Part shown: positions 1 through 6,811 of the stretch, one piece after another | How positions within the stretch are numbered: position 1 is the stretch's first letter | How the letters are laid out: every line of letters starts with the position of its first letter | Source of the DNA: an uncultured Collinsella sp. | Lineage (GTDB): Bacteria; Actinomycetota; Coriobacteriia; Coriobacteriales; Coriobacteriaceae | Assembly (NCBI GenBank): GCA_958427895.1 | Contig: CAUADW010000042.1 | Coordinates: 1 to 13,649 of the forward strand | DNA: 13,649 bases | Direction of reading: 5' to 3' | Notes under the pieces: model-generated | The model's input: the letters and a program-made list of their open reading frames with translations, nothing else | Told to the model about the DNA's origin: nothing | Databases searched by the model: none | Program-made: the position numbers and the translations under genes

Positions 1-53
1 CGCTCATGCGTCTCGACCTCCCCGCTGGCGTCGACATCGACATCAAGCTCTAA
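1..53 (+). CDS. rpsJ: 30S ribosomal protein S10, C-terminal end only
   Basis: Only the last 16 complete codons and the TAA stop (51-53) are inside the window. They read LMRLDLPAGVDIDIKL, which closely matches the C-terminus of bacterial S10 (E. coli ends LMRLDLAAGVDVQISLG). S10 is a small-subunit ribosomal protein that also serves as the antitermination factor NusE. The gene is followed within 25 bp by a strong intrinsic terminator instead of rplC, the usual next gene of the S10 operon. This suggests rpsJ here ends a transcription unit, perhaps the tail of a str-type operon. The identification rests on a short stretch, but that stretch is very characteristic. Confidence 0.85.
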   Translation, partial: LMRLDLPAGVDIDIKL

Positions 54-74
54 GCGATATCGCTCATAGCTTAC

Positions 75-115
75 AGAGCCCCGCTGCCATGTTGGTAGCG
101 GGGCTCTTTTGTTTT
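75..115 (+). terminator. Intrinsic terminator after rpsJ
   Basis: The left arm is 75-88 and the right arm 94-107, with the 5-nt loop ATGTT. The core AGAGCCCCGCT/AGCGGGGCTCT is 11 perfect pairs, extended inward by one G-T and two C-G pairs. The T-rich tract TTTTGTTTT (107-115) follows. The U tract on the + strand shows it serves rpsJ. On the minus strand the hairpin has no T tract behind it, so it is a weaker stop for birA transcripts. Confidence 0.93.
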
Positions 116-168
116 GAATAATGGTTTGGACTGCCGGGCATTGCTGCCGAGTAGGTGGCTGCAGCGCC

Positions 169-945
169 CTATTCGCTCAAAGGACGCAGCGATGCCTCCT
201 CAAAATGGAAGGATCGTAAGTCGCCTTCCGTCTCGATGCACGCTCGACCAAAGTCATCGACGGTTTTAAAGATGCCTCGCGCCAGCTCGTCCCCAGCGGG
301 GGAGCGGGCGATAACGTGCTCCCCAATCCAATTGAGGTGAGCGATATATTCGCTGTGGACGGGCGCGAGCGGTCCGGCGTCTTCTTCCATGGCGTTGAGC
401 AGATCAGCCCACGCGTCCACAGCGTTTACGACGGTGTAATAGACTTCCTTGAGCAGCACATCGACGGCGGGAACATTCTCGTTGAGGTCTGAGAGGCCAA
501 TTGCCGCCAGGCCGCCATCGGGAACCTCCGAAGGCACATAGTTTACGTTGACGCCAATGCCACAGACGGCGAAGGGCATGCCATTGTTGTCGCGTGCCGC
601 CTCGACCAGTATGCCGCCGAGCTTATGTCCTTGCGCGACGAGGTCGTTGGGCCATTTGAGGCCAATTTCGTTTGCAAGCCCCTGCTTTTCGAGCGCCTTG
701 ATCACCGCTAGGCCGCTGACGGCGGCTAGACCAGAGTACTTTGCAGGATTAACGCATGGGCGCAGGACAATCGAAAGCAATAGGTTGCCGGCGGTTGAAT
801 CCCACTTGTGGCCGCGCCGGCCGCGTCCTGCTGTCTGAGCCCGGGCGGCAAGTCCTGTGCCGTGCGGCGCTCCCTGTTTTCCTGCTTCGAGCAGGTCATC
901 GTTGGTCGATCCGGTTACGTCGACTATCGTTAATTTGGTATCCAT
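169..945 (-). CDS. birA: Biotin-[acetyl-CoA-carboxylase] ligase, monofunctional (no HTH)
   Basis: BirA activates biotin with ATP and attaches it to the lysine of biotin carboxyl carrier protein, here probably the AccB encoded about 5.4 kb away. Class motifs are clear: GRGRRGHKW (residues 40-48, biotinyl-AMP loop), KWPND (97-101) and KLGGILVE (108-115, the lysine matching E. coli K183), followed by a small C-terminal SH3-like domain (about 208-258). The N-terminal winged-helix domain of bifunctional BirA is absent, so it should not act as a biotin repressor. I chose ATG at 945 (258 aa) because the protein then begins MDTKLTIVDVTGSTNDD, as ligase domains do. AAGGAG lies 12 nt upstream, a longish spacing. 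The frame stays open to 1026, but that extension does not look like BirA. It is transcribed divergently from the fatty-acid operon. Confidence 0.92.
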   Translation of the reverse strand: MDTKLTIVDVTGSTNDDLLEAGKQGAPHGTGLAARAQTAGRGRRGHKWDSTAGNLLLSIVLRPCVNPAKYSGLAAVSGLAVIKALEKQGLANEIGLKWPNDLVAQGHKLGGILVEAARDNNGMPFAVCGIGVNVNYVPSEVPDGGLAAIGLSDLNENVPAVDVLLKEVYYTVVNAVDAWADLLNAMEEDAGPLAPVHSEYIAHLNWIGEHVIARSPAGDELARGIFKTVDDFGRACIETEGDLRSFHFEEASLRPLSE

Positions 946-957
946 AACGGCTGTTAT
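944..957. promoter_or_regulatory. Small palindrome over the birA start codon
   Basis: ATAAC (944-948) and GTTAT (953-957) are perfect inverted 5-bp arms around GGCT. They sit between the birA Shine-Dalgarno sequence and its ATG, overlapping two bases of the start codon. It could be a protein site or a weak mRNA hairpin. The arms are short enough to be chance. Confidence 0.25.
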
Positions 958-1040
958 CTCCTTAATGAATAAATGAATAACGCAATGGAGTCGAGAGGCA
1001 GACACAATGTGAAGCCTTTGTCGCATTTGGACAATTTAAT

Positions 1041-1057
1041 GTTAACACGTCAACAAC
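1041..1057 (+). promoter_or_regulatory. Operator-like repeat, copy 1, upstream of fabH
   Basis: The sequence GTTAACACGTCAACAAC matches the copy at 1089-1105 in 16 of 17 bases. Its first 14 bases form an imperfect palindrome of the form GTTnACnnGTnAAC, the shape expected for a dimeric helix-turn-helix regulator. It lies about where a -35 region would be if TATCCT (1071-1076) is the -10. It does not resemble what I recall of the streptococcal FabT box. The regulator is not in the window. Confidence 0.55.
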
Positions 1058-1070
1058 GCCTGAAATGCGC

Positions 1071-1076
1071 TATCCT
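1071..1076 (+). promoter_or_regulatory. Possible -10 of the fatty-acid operon promoter
   Basis: TATCCT fits the loose actinobacterial TAnnnT pattern and lies between the two operator-like repeats, 51 bp before the fabH ATG. No convincing -35 hexamer is seen at 16-18 bp, so this is only the best candidate in the gap. Confidence 0.25.
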
Positions 1077-1088
1077 CTCTTGGTCGAT

Positions 1089-1105
1089 GTAAACACGTCA
1101 ACAAC
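1089..1105 (+). promoter_or_regulatory. Operator-like repeat, copy 2, just before the fabH RBS
   Basis: The sequence GTAAACACGTCAACAAC differs from copy 1 by one base and starts 48 bp after it. It ends 2 bp before the fabH Shine-Dalgarno sequence, downstream of any likely transcription start. Two sites placed around a promoter would suit a repressor of the whole operon. Confidence 0.55.
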
Positions 1106-1107
1106 TC

Positions 1108-1115
1108 AAAGGAGG
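1108..1115 (+). promoter_or_regulatory. Ribosome binding site that fixes the fabH start
   Basis: AAAGGAGG is a near-perfect Shine-Dalgarno sequence, 6 nt before the ATG at 1122. It rules out the in-frame upstream ATG at 1065, which has no such signal. Confidence 0.85.
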
Positions 1116-1121
1116 TTAGTG

Positions 1122-2081
1122 ATGGGTTTCACGATTCTTGGAACAGGCTCGGCGCTTCCCAAGCGCAGTGTTTCCAATGACGAGCTGTCCGAGTTCCTGG
1201 ACACCTCGGATGAGTGGATTTTTACCCGCACGGGGATCAAGAGCCGCCATGTGTGCACCACCGAGTCACTCGACGACCTTGCCGTGGCAGCGAGCGAGCA
1301 AGCGCTCCAGACGTCCGGAATCGATGCGAGTCAGCTGGATCTTATCGTCTGTTCGACAACGACAGGCGATCATCTCGTTCCCGCCGAAGCGTGCGCCGTT
1401 GCTGAGCGCCTGGGCGCCACATGTCCAGCCTTCGACGTTTCGGCGGCTTGTGCCGGCTTCGTATTTGCGATCGATGTCGCCGAGGGCTATATCGCCCGCG
1501 GTCGCGCCAAGCACGTGCTGGTCGTTGCCGCCGAGCAGATGACGCGCGCGCTCGATTGGACCAACCGTGCCACGTGCGTGCTCTTTGGCGATGGCGCGGG
1601 TGCTGCGGTCATAGAGGCTGGGGGAGAGAATCCCCTTGCTGTTGAGCTTTCGACGGCGCCCGACGTCGAAACACTGCGCGTCCCCGGATTGGCGGGCTCC
1701 TCGCCGTATAAGACGGCGCAGGACTGCGAAAGCGTGCTTTCCATGAATGGCCGTCGCGTCTTCAAGTTTGGCGTCAATGCCATCTGCGACACGGTCAACA
1801 AGCTTGCCTGCGACGCGAGCATCGCGGTCGAGGACATCGACCACTTTGTATTCCATCAGGCTAACGAACGAATCTTGAGCCAGGCGGTCAAGCGCTTAGG
1901 TGTGCCGGACGACCATGTGGTCCGGACGTTGCGTGAAACCGGCAACATCTCGAGCGCCTGCATTCCGTTTGCTCTCGATCGGCTGGCAAATACCGGCGCG
2001 CTGCACGCGGGCGACACCATCGCCCTGGTTGGATTTGGCGCCGGCCTGGATATAGGTGGCTATCTGCTTCGTTGGAAGTAG
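1122..2081 (+). CDS. fabH: Beta-ketoacyl-ACP synthase III
   Basis: FabH starts fatty-acid synthesis by condensing an acyl-CoA primer, usually acetyl-CoA or a branched acyl-CoA, with malonyl-ACP. The 319-aa protein has normal length for the family and the full Cys-His-Asn triad: C110 in DVSAACAGF, H245 in FHQANERI and N275 in RETGNISSA (E. coli C112, H244, N274). The N-terminal region ILGTGSALPKRSVSNDEL is also typical. ATG 1122 is chosen for its strong Shine-Dalgarno sequence and because the protein then begins like other FabH proteins. It is the first gene of the operon, directly behind two operator-like repeats, and 52 bp before acpP. Primer preference cannot be read from the sequence. Confidence 0.96.
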   Translation: MGFTILGTGSALPKRSVSNDELSEFLDTSDEWIFTRTGIKSRHVCTTESLDDLAVAASEQALQTSGIDASQLDLIVCSTTTGDHLVPAEACAVAERLGATCPAFDVSAACAGFVFAIDVAEGYIARGRAKHVLVVAAEQMTRALDWTNRATCVLFGDGAGAAVIEAGGENPLAVELSTAPDVETLRVPGLAGSSPYKTAQDCESVLSMNGRRVFKFGVNAICDTVNKLACDASIAVEDIDHFVFHQANERILSQAVKRLGVPDDHVVRTLRETGNISSACIPFALDRLANTGALHAGDTIALVGFGAGLDIGGYLLRWK

Positions 2082-2133
2082 TCGCACATAGGAAATAAAA
2101 ACGCCCCTAGGGCACAAACAAAGGAGAACTACC

Positions 2134-2370
2134 ATGGCAGATCAGAAGACCTTCGAGCGCGTTTGCGACGTTATCCGCGAGACCGCTGGCCTTGACGACG
2201 TCGAGATGAAGCCCGAGTCCACGCTCGAGGAGATTGGCCTCGACAGCCTGGGCACCGTCGAGATCCTCGTCGCCGTCGAGGACGAGTTTGGCATTGAGCT
2301 CGATACCGAGGAGAACCCCAAGACGGTCGGCGAGTTCGTCGATACGGTCGAGGCGGCATTGGAGAAGTAG
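2134..2370 (+). CDS. acpP: Acyl carrier protein
   Basis: This small acidic protein (78 aa) carries the growing acyl chain on a 4'-phosphopantetheine arm. The attachment serine is S38 in the signature GLDSLGTVEI. The preceding helix and the acidic recognition helix II (VEILVAVEDEFGIEL) are normal. AAGGAG lies 7 nt before ATG. Its stop codon overlaps the possible GTG start of fabK by one base. The ligand-charging enzyme (AcpS) is not in the window. Confidence 0.97.
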   Translation: MADQKTFERVCDVIRETAGLDDVEMKPESTLEEIGLDSLGTVEILVAVEDEFGIELDTEENPKTVGEFVDTVEAALEK

Positions 2371-2372
2371 TG

Positions 2373-3317
2373 ATGCTCAAGTCTCCTCTCTGCAATCTGC
2401 TCGGCATCGAAAAACCCGTGTTCCAGGGTGGCATGGCCTGGATTGCCGATGCCTCGCTGGCATCTGCCGTCTCCGAGGCGGGCGGCTTAGGCATTATCGC
2501 GGCCATGAATGCCGATGCAAACTGGCTGCGCGATCAGATTCACGAGCTGCGCACCAAGACGGATAAGCCTTTTGGCGTGAATGTCATGCTTATGAGCCCG
2601 TTTGCCGACGAGGTCGCACAGGTTGTGATCGACGAGCAAGTGCCGGTCGTCGTGACGGGTGCCGGCAATCCCACCAAGTACATGAAGGCTTGGAACGACG
2701 CGGGCATCAAGGTCATCCCGGTTGTTGCCTCGGTGGCGCTGGCGCGTCTCGTGGCGCGTCGCGGAGCCACCGCCGTGGTTGCCGAAGGCACCGAATCGGG
2801 TGGACATATTGGCGAGACGTCGACGATGGCGCTCGTTCCGCAGGTTGTCGACGCGGTCGATATCCCCGTTGTGGCAGCCGGCGGTATCGCGGATGGCCGC
2901 GGGGTGGCGGCCGCCTTTATGCTTGGCGCCGCTGGCGTCCAAGTGGGCACGCGTTTTCTCGTTGCCGATGAGTGTACCGTCTCCGAGCAATACAAAGAGC
3001 TGGTGCTCAAGGCGGGAGACACCTCGACGCGCGCGACTGGCCGTTCGACGGGACATCCGGTTCGCGCCCTCAAGAGCCCCTTCACCAACGCGTATGCCAA
3101 GAACGAGGCGGCGGGCGCAAGCCCCGAGGAGCTTGGGGCCATGGGCACGGGCGCGCTTCGTAAAGCCGCAAAGGACGGTAATTACGAAGAGGGTTCGTAT
3201 TTGTGCGGACAGATTGCCGGCATGGTCAACGAACGCCAGAGCGCACGCGAAATCGTCGACGATCTGGTCGATGGCGCCGAGCATGTCCTGAAGGGTGCGT
3301 CCGCATGGGTAGCGTAG
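2373..3317 (+). CDS. fabK: Enoyl-ACP reductase II (FMN-dependent FabK)
   Basis: FabK reduces the trans-2-enoyl-ACP double bond in the last step of each elongation cycle, using NAD(P)H and FMN. The 314-aa TIM-barrel protein belongs to the nitronate monooxygenase/FabK superfamily. Seen motifs are VFQGGMAWIAD near the N-terminus, FGVNVML (67-73), ESGGHIG with H145 (matching H144 of S. pneumoniae FabK), and the phosphate-binding VVAAGGIADGRGV and GVQVGTRF. Position inside the fab operon, between acpP and fabD, decides for FabK over a plain nitronate monooxygenase. GTG at 2370 is possible, but ATG 2373 lies 8 nt after GGAG. FabK enzymes are known to be insensitive to triclosan, which targets FabI; no fabI is seen here. 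Confidence 0.94.
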   Translation: MLKSPLCNLLGIEKPVFQGGMAWIADASLASAVSEAGGLGIIAAMNADANWLRDQIHELRTKTDKPFGVNVMLMSPFADEVAQVVIDEQVPVVVTGAGNPTKYMKAWNDAGIKVIPVVASVALARLVARRGATAVVAEGTESGGHIGETSTMALVPQVVDAVDIPVVAAGGIADGRGVAAAFMLGAAGVQVGTRFLVADECTVSEQYKELVLKAGDTSTRATGRSTGHPVRALKSPFTNAYAKNEAAGASPEELGAMGTGALRKAAKDGNYEEGSYLCGQIAGMVNERQSAREIVDDLVDGAEHVLKGASAWVA

Positions 3318-4231
3318 CGTTTCTGTTTGCCGGTCAGGGTGCCCAGCATCCCGCGATGGGCGTCGACCTCATCGAGGCATCACCGGCGGCTGCCGAGGTG
3401 TTTGCGATCGCCGACGAGGTGCGTCCGGGAACCAGTGAGCAGTGCCGGAGCGCCTCCAAGGAGGAGCTCTCGCAGACCGAGAACACACAGCCTTGCGTGT
3501 TCGTGCACGACTTGGCTGTCGCCGTCGCCCTGCGTGAGCGCGGCGTGGTGCCTGCCGCCTGTGCGGGATTCTCGCTGGGCGAGGTCGCCGCGCTCACCTT
3601 TGCGGGGGCATTCGATACGCGAGCGGGCTTTGAGCTCGTGTGCGAGCGCGCGGCATTGATGGCCACGGCGGCTGAGCGCCACTCCGGCGGCATGCGCGCC
3701 GTCATCAAACTCGATGCGGCGCAGGTCGAGGGCTTGGCAAAACAGGCCGGCGAGGACTGTTGGCCGGTCAACTACAACAGCCCCCAGCAGACGGTTGTGG
3801 CCGGAGCGACCGATGCGTTGCAGACCCTCGACGTCCTGGTAAAAGAGGCTGGTGGCCGGGCCATGAAGGTCGCGGTGTCGGGTGCATTCCATAGCCCCTA
3901 TATGGCCGAGGCGACCTGTGGCCTTGCTGCATATATCGATGCCGGTCACGCGCCGTCCCCGTTGCTCATTCCTGTTATGGCAAATATGACGGCGGCGCCC
4001 TATCCGGCCGACCCGCAGGCGGCATCGGAGGTGCTGACCAACCAGGTGAGTCATGCCGTGCGCTGGGTCGACACGCTGCATGCTCTGCAGGATCAAGGCA
4101 TCGACACGTTTATTGAGGTCGGCCCCGGCAAAACGCTGTCGGGCCTGGTCAAGCGTACGCTGAGCGACGTTCGCGTGTATTCGTGCGAAACGGCCGAGCA
4201 GGTCGCAGCTATTGCCGACGAGCTCGCATAG
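3305..4231 (+). CDS. fabD: Malonyl-CoA:ACP transacylase
   Basis: FabD transfers malonyl from CoA to ACP, supplying the extender unit. The 308-aa protein has FAGQGAQHPAMG (8-19), the nucleophile S90 in GFSLGE, R115 in CERAALM, catalytic H196 in VSGAFHSPYM, and VGPGKTLSGL near the C-terminus. The nucleophile elbow normally reads GHSLGE; phenylalanine in place of that histidine is unusual. The catalytic histidine proper (H196) is kept, so activity is expected. ATG 3305 has AAGGG 9 nt upstream and overlaps the end of fabK by 13 nt, suggesting translational coupling. The frame is open further upstream, but that part lies inside fabK and is not FabD-like. Confidence 0.95.
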   Translation: MGSVAFLFAGQGAQHPAMGVDLIEASPAAAEVFAIADEVRPGTSEQCRSASKEELSQTENTQPCVFVHDLAVAVALRERGVVPAACAGFSLGEVAALTFAGAFDTRAGFELVCERAALMATAAERHSGGMRAVIKLDAAQVEGLAKQAGEDCWPVNYNSPQQTVVAGATDALQTLDVLVKEAGGRAMKVAVSGAFHSPYMAEATCGLAAYIDAGHAPSPLLIPVMANMTAAPYPADPQAASEVLTNQVSHAVRWVDTLHALQDQGIDTFIEVGPGKTLSGLVKRTLSDVRVYSCETAEQVAAIADELA

Positions 4232-4261
4232 TCCACAGGGCTGTAACCCGAAAGGAATGAC

Positions 4262-5035
4262 ATGGGCAACTTGAACAACGGCGCGCTCGAGCGCAACGAC
4301 TCACGTCGCGTGGCGCTTGTCACGGGCGGCTCGCGCGGCATCGGTCGCGCTTGTGCCGTGGGCCTGGCGGAGGACGGCTACGATATCGCCGTCGTCTATG
4401 CCGGTAGCGCAGATGCGGCGCGCGAGACGTGCGAAGCCTGTGAGGCGGCTGGCGCCACGGCGCGCTCATATCAATGTGACGTGGCCGACCCCGCTGCCGT
4501 CAACGCGTGCGTGGAAGCGGTCCTCAACGACTTTGGCTCCATTTGGGCGCTCGTCAACAACGCTGGCATCACCCGCGATGGCCTGCTCATGCGCATGGGC
4601 GATGACGCCTTCGATCGCGTGCTCGATGTCAATCTTAAAGGAACGTTTAACACGACGCGCGCGCTCACCAAGACCTTTATGCGCCAGCGCGGCGGTTGCA
4701 TCATCAACATGAGCTCGGTTGTGGGCCTGATGGGCAATGCCGGGCAGGCCAACTACGCCGCCTCCAAGGCGGGCGTGATCGGTCTGACCAAGGCGGTGGC
4801 GCGCGAGCTTGCGCCCCGCGGCGTACGAGTGAACGCGGTCGCCCCCGGGTTTGTCGAGACCGATATGACGGCAAAGCTCTCGGAGAAGGTGCGTACGGTA
4901 ACCGAGGAGCAGATTCCCCTTAAGCGTATGGCGCAGCCCGAAGAGGTGGCCGGCGTGGTGCGCTTTTTGGCGAGTGATGCCGCCGCTTACATTACGGGCG
5001 AAGTCATACGCGTCGACGGCGGAATGGCGATGTAG
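4262..5035 (+). CDS. fabG: 3-oxoacyl-ACP reductase
   Basis: FabG reduces 3-oxoacyl-ACP to 3-hydroxyacyl-ACP with NADPH. It is a short-chain dehydrogenase of 257 aa with the cofactor loop TGGSRGIG (21-28), NNAG (99-102), catalytic S152 in NMSSVVG, the Y165xxxK169 pair in NYAASK, and the C-terminal ITGEVIRVDGGMAM ending typical of FabG. It carries about 15 extra residues before the first beta strand compared with E. coli FabG. ATG 4262 has AAAGGA 5 nt upstream, so the extension is probably real; no later in-frame start codon has a comparable signal. It follows fabD by 30 bp. Confidence 0.96.
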   Translation: MGNLNNGALERNDSRRVALVTGGSRGIGRACAVGLAEDGYDIAVVYAGSADAARETCEACEAAGATARSYQCDVADPAAVNACVEAVLNDFGSIWALVNNAGITRDGLLMRMGDDAFDRVLDVNLKGTFNTTRALTKTFMRQRGGCIINMSSVVGLMGNAGQANYAASKAGVIGLTKAVARELAPRGVRVNAVAPGFVETDMTAKLSEKVRTVTEEQIPLKRMAQPEEVAGVVRFLASDAAAYITGEVIRVDGGMAM

Positions 5036-5074
5036 AAACCAGGGCCGAACAACGGCTTGAATGAGGAGACCATG

Positions 5075-6322
5075 ATGGAACAGAGAGTTGCAATCACCGG
5101 TATCGGTGCCGTATCGCCGCTCGGTAACACGGCGCTTGCTACCTGGGCGGCCATGTGCGCCGGCACGTGCGGCATCGGCCCGATCACGCACTTCGATACC
5201 GATGCGTTTGCCGTTAAGGTGGCGGCCGAGGTCAAGGGTTTTGACGGCAACGAGTACTTTGGCAAGCGTGACGCCAAGCACCTGGACCCCTGCGTTCAGT
5301 TTGCCCTGGCAGCGTCGGACGAGGCCATGCACGATGCGGGCTTTGATGTCGAGGGCGCCATCGATCGCGAGCGCCTGGGCGTCTACGTGGGTTCGGGCGT
5401 GGGCGGCATGCAGACACTCGTCGACAACGTCCACACGATCGCCGATCGGGGACCTCGCCGCGCATCGCCCTATATGATTGCGATGATGATTCCCAATATG
5501 GCTTCAGGCAATATCGCAATCCGCCACAAGGCAAAAGGCCCGACCCTGCCCGTGGTGACTGCGTGTGCGACCTCGGCCCATGCGGTGGGCGAGGCGTTCC
5601 GTGCTATCAAGCACGGCTATGCCGATGCGATTCTCGCCGGCGGTGCCGAGGCCGCAATTATCCCCGATGCTGTTGCGGGCTTTACGTCCTGCCGCGCATT
5701 GACCACCAACCCCGATCCTGCGACGGCATGCCGTCCGTTCGATGCAGACCGCGACGGCTTTGTGATGGGCGAAGGCGCCTGTGTGCTCGTGCTCGAGGGC
5801 ATGGAGCACGCACAGGCCCGCGGTGCACACATTTATGCCGAGGTCGTGGGTTACGGCAACACCGATGATGCCTATCACATCACGAGCCCCGATCCCGAGG
5901 CTGCCGGCATTGCCCGCGCGATATCGCTGGCGGTTGCCGAGGGTGACGTCAAGCCTTCCGAGGGTCTCTACATCAATGCCCACGGCACCTCGACCAAGCT
6001 CAACGATTCGTCCGAGACGGCGGGCATTAAGCGCGCGCTCGGCGAGGACGCGGCGCGCGCCGCGCATGTCTCATCGACCAAGTCGATGACCGGCCACATG
6101 ATCGGTGCCACGGGCGCTATCGAGGTCATGGCCTGCGCCATGGCGCTCGAGCAGGGCGTGGTGCCGCCGACCATTAACTACCACACACCCGATCCCGCCT
6201 GCGATCTTGACTATACGCCCAATCGCGCGGTTCGCGCCGATCTTACCTGGGCGCTTTCGACCAACCTGGGCTTTGGCGGGCATAACGCCGCCATCGCGCT
6301 GCGTAGATATACGAGGAGCTAG
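5075..6322 (+). CDS. fabF: Beta-ketoacyl-ACP synthase II
   Basis: FabF condenses acyl-ACP with malonyl-ACP to lengthen the chain by two carbons. The 415-aa thiolase-fold protein has the Cys-His-His set of FabF/FabB enzymes: C164 in VTACATSAH, H303 in NAHGTSTKLND and H341 in KSMTGHMIGATGA, with K336 also present and the GFGGHN loop near the C-terminus. GAGGAG (5063-5068) is 6 nt from ATG 5075 and 3 nt from ATG 5072, so I take 5075; a TTG at 5057 is also in frame but lies before the ribosome binding site. It is the only elongating synthase in the operon. No fabB or fabA is seen here. Confidence 0.96.
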   Translation: MEQRVAITGIGAVSPLGNTALATWAAMCAGTCGIGPITHFDTDAFAVKVAAEVKGFDGNEYFGKRDAKHLDPCVQFALAASDEAMHDAGFDVEGAIDRERLGVYVGSGVGGMQTLVDNVHTIADRGPRRASPYMIAMMIPNMASGNIAIRHKAKGPTLPVVTACATSAHAVGEAFRAIKHGYADAILAGGAEAAIIPDAVAGFTSCRALTTNPDPATACRPFDADRDGFVMGEGACVLVLEGMEHAQARGAHIYAEVVGYGNTDDAYHITSPDPEAAGIARAISLAVAEGDVKPSEGLYINAHGTSTKLNDSSETAGIKRALGEDAARAAHVSSTKSMTGHMIGATGAIEVMACAMALEQGVVPPTINYHTPDPACDLDYTPNRAVRADLTWALSTNLGFGGHNAAIALRRYTRS

Positions 6323-6325
6323 AGC

Positions 6326-6802
6326 ATGGATTCCAAAAGACTTGCCGAGATAGCCGATGTTATGGAGGACCGTGGCCTCACGCGCGTGCGCGTTGAGGAG
6401 CCCGATGGCACCGCGGTCGAGCTCGAGCGCGCGAGCGCCGCACAGCCGGTCGCCGTGCCCATGCCTATGCCGGGTGCCGTGACTGCTCCGGCGGTGGCTC
6501 CTGTCGCCATGCCTGCCGCCGCACCGGAGCCCGCCGCGCAGGCGCCTGTCGCCGCACCGGAGCCCAAGGGCACCGAGGTGACCGCTCCCATGGTCGGCGT
6601 TTTCTATGCTGCCCCGGCGCCGGGCGACGAACCGTTTGTGCACGTGGGCTCCAAGGTCAAGGCCGGCGAGACCCTCTGCATCATCGAGGCCATGAAGGTT
6701 CTCAACGAGGTGACGGCCGAGGCAGACGGCGAGGTGCTCGAGATCTGCGTGGCCGACGGCGACCTCGTGGAGTTTGGCAGCTGCCTCATGAGGATCGGAT
6801 AG
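6326..6802 (+). CDS. accB: Biotin carboxyl carrier protein of acetyl-CoA carboxylase
   Basis: AccB carries CO2 on biotin between the carboxylase (AccC) and the transferase (AccDA). The 158-aa protein has a short N-terminal region, a Pro/Ala-rich flexible linker (about 37-82) and a biotinyl domain (about 83-158). The biotin-accepting lysine is K124 in EAMKVLNEV; the usual EAMKM reads EAMKV here. The thumb-like TAPMVGVFY segment typical of BCCP is present. ATG lies 4 bp after the fabF stop, and its ribosome binding site GAGGAG is inside the fabF end. Divergent birA encodes the ligase expected to modify K124. Confidence 0.96.
   Translation: MDSKRLAEIADVMEDRGLTRVRVEEPDGTAVELERASAAQPVAVPMPMPGAVTAPAVAPVAMPAAAPEPAAQAPVAAPEPKGTEVTAPMVGVFYAAPAPGDEPFVHVGSKVKAGETLCIIEAMKVLNEVTAEADGEVLEICVADGDLVEFGSCLMRIG
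6511..6565 (+). repeat. 33-bp tandem duplication in the AccB linker
   Basis: Two 22-bp blocks, 6511-6532 and 6544-6565, differ at one base and start 33 bp apart, an 11-codon period. Both encode P-(A/V)-A-A-P-E-P within the Pro/Ala linker. This looks like a recent in-frame linker duplication with no effect on the biotinyl domain. Confidence 0.7.
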
Positions 6803-6811
6803 GTGATATCC

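Noticed and set aside
548..947. Plus-strand open frames within birA (548-838 and 756-947)
   Set aside because: They are antisense to birA, have low-complexity Arg/Pro/Ala-rich translations and no family resemblance.
1065..1121. Longer fabH reading frame starting at ATG 1065
   Set aside because: It has no ribosome binding site, contains operator-like repeat 2 and adds residues absent from FabH proteins; AAAGGAGG points to ATG 1122.
946..1121. Streptococcal FabT box or FapR box in the fabH leader
   Set aside because: I looked for the AT-rich FabT palindrome and the FapR ATTAGTACC-type palindrome and saw neither; the repeats present have another sequence.
2103..2113. GCCC-CTA-GGGC mini-hairpin between fabH and acpP
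   Set aside because: The stem is only 4 bp with a 3-nt loop and no T tract, so it is too weak to call an attenuator.
5057..5074. TTG 5057 as fabF start
   Set aside because: It precedes the GAGGAG ribosome binding site, and the extra residues are not FabF-like; ATG 5075 or 5072 fits better.
4466..5434. 322-aa open frame on the minus strand across fabG and fabF
   Set aside because: Same reason: it mirrors well-supported genes and shows no recognisable domain.
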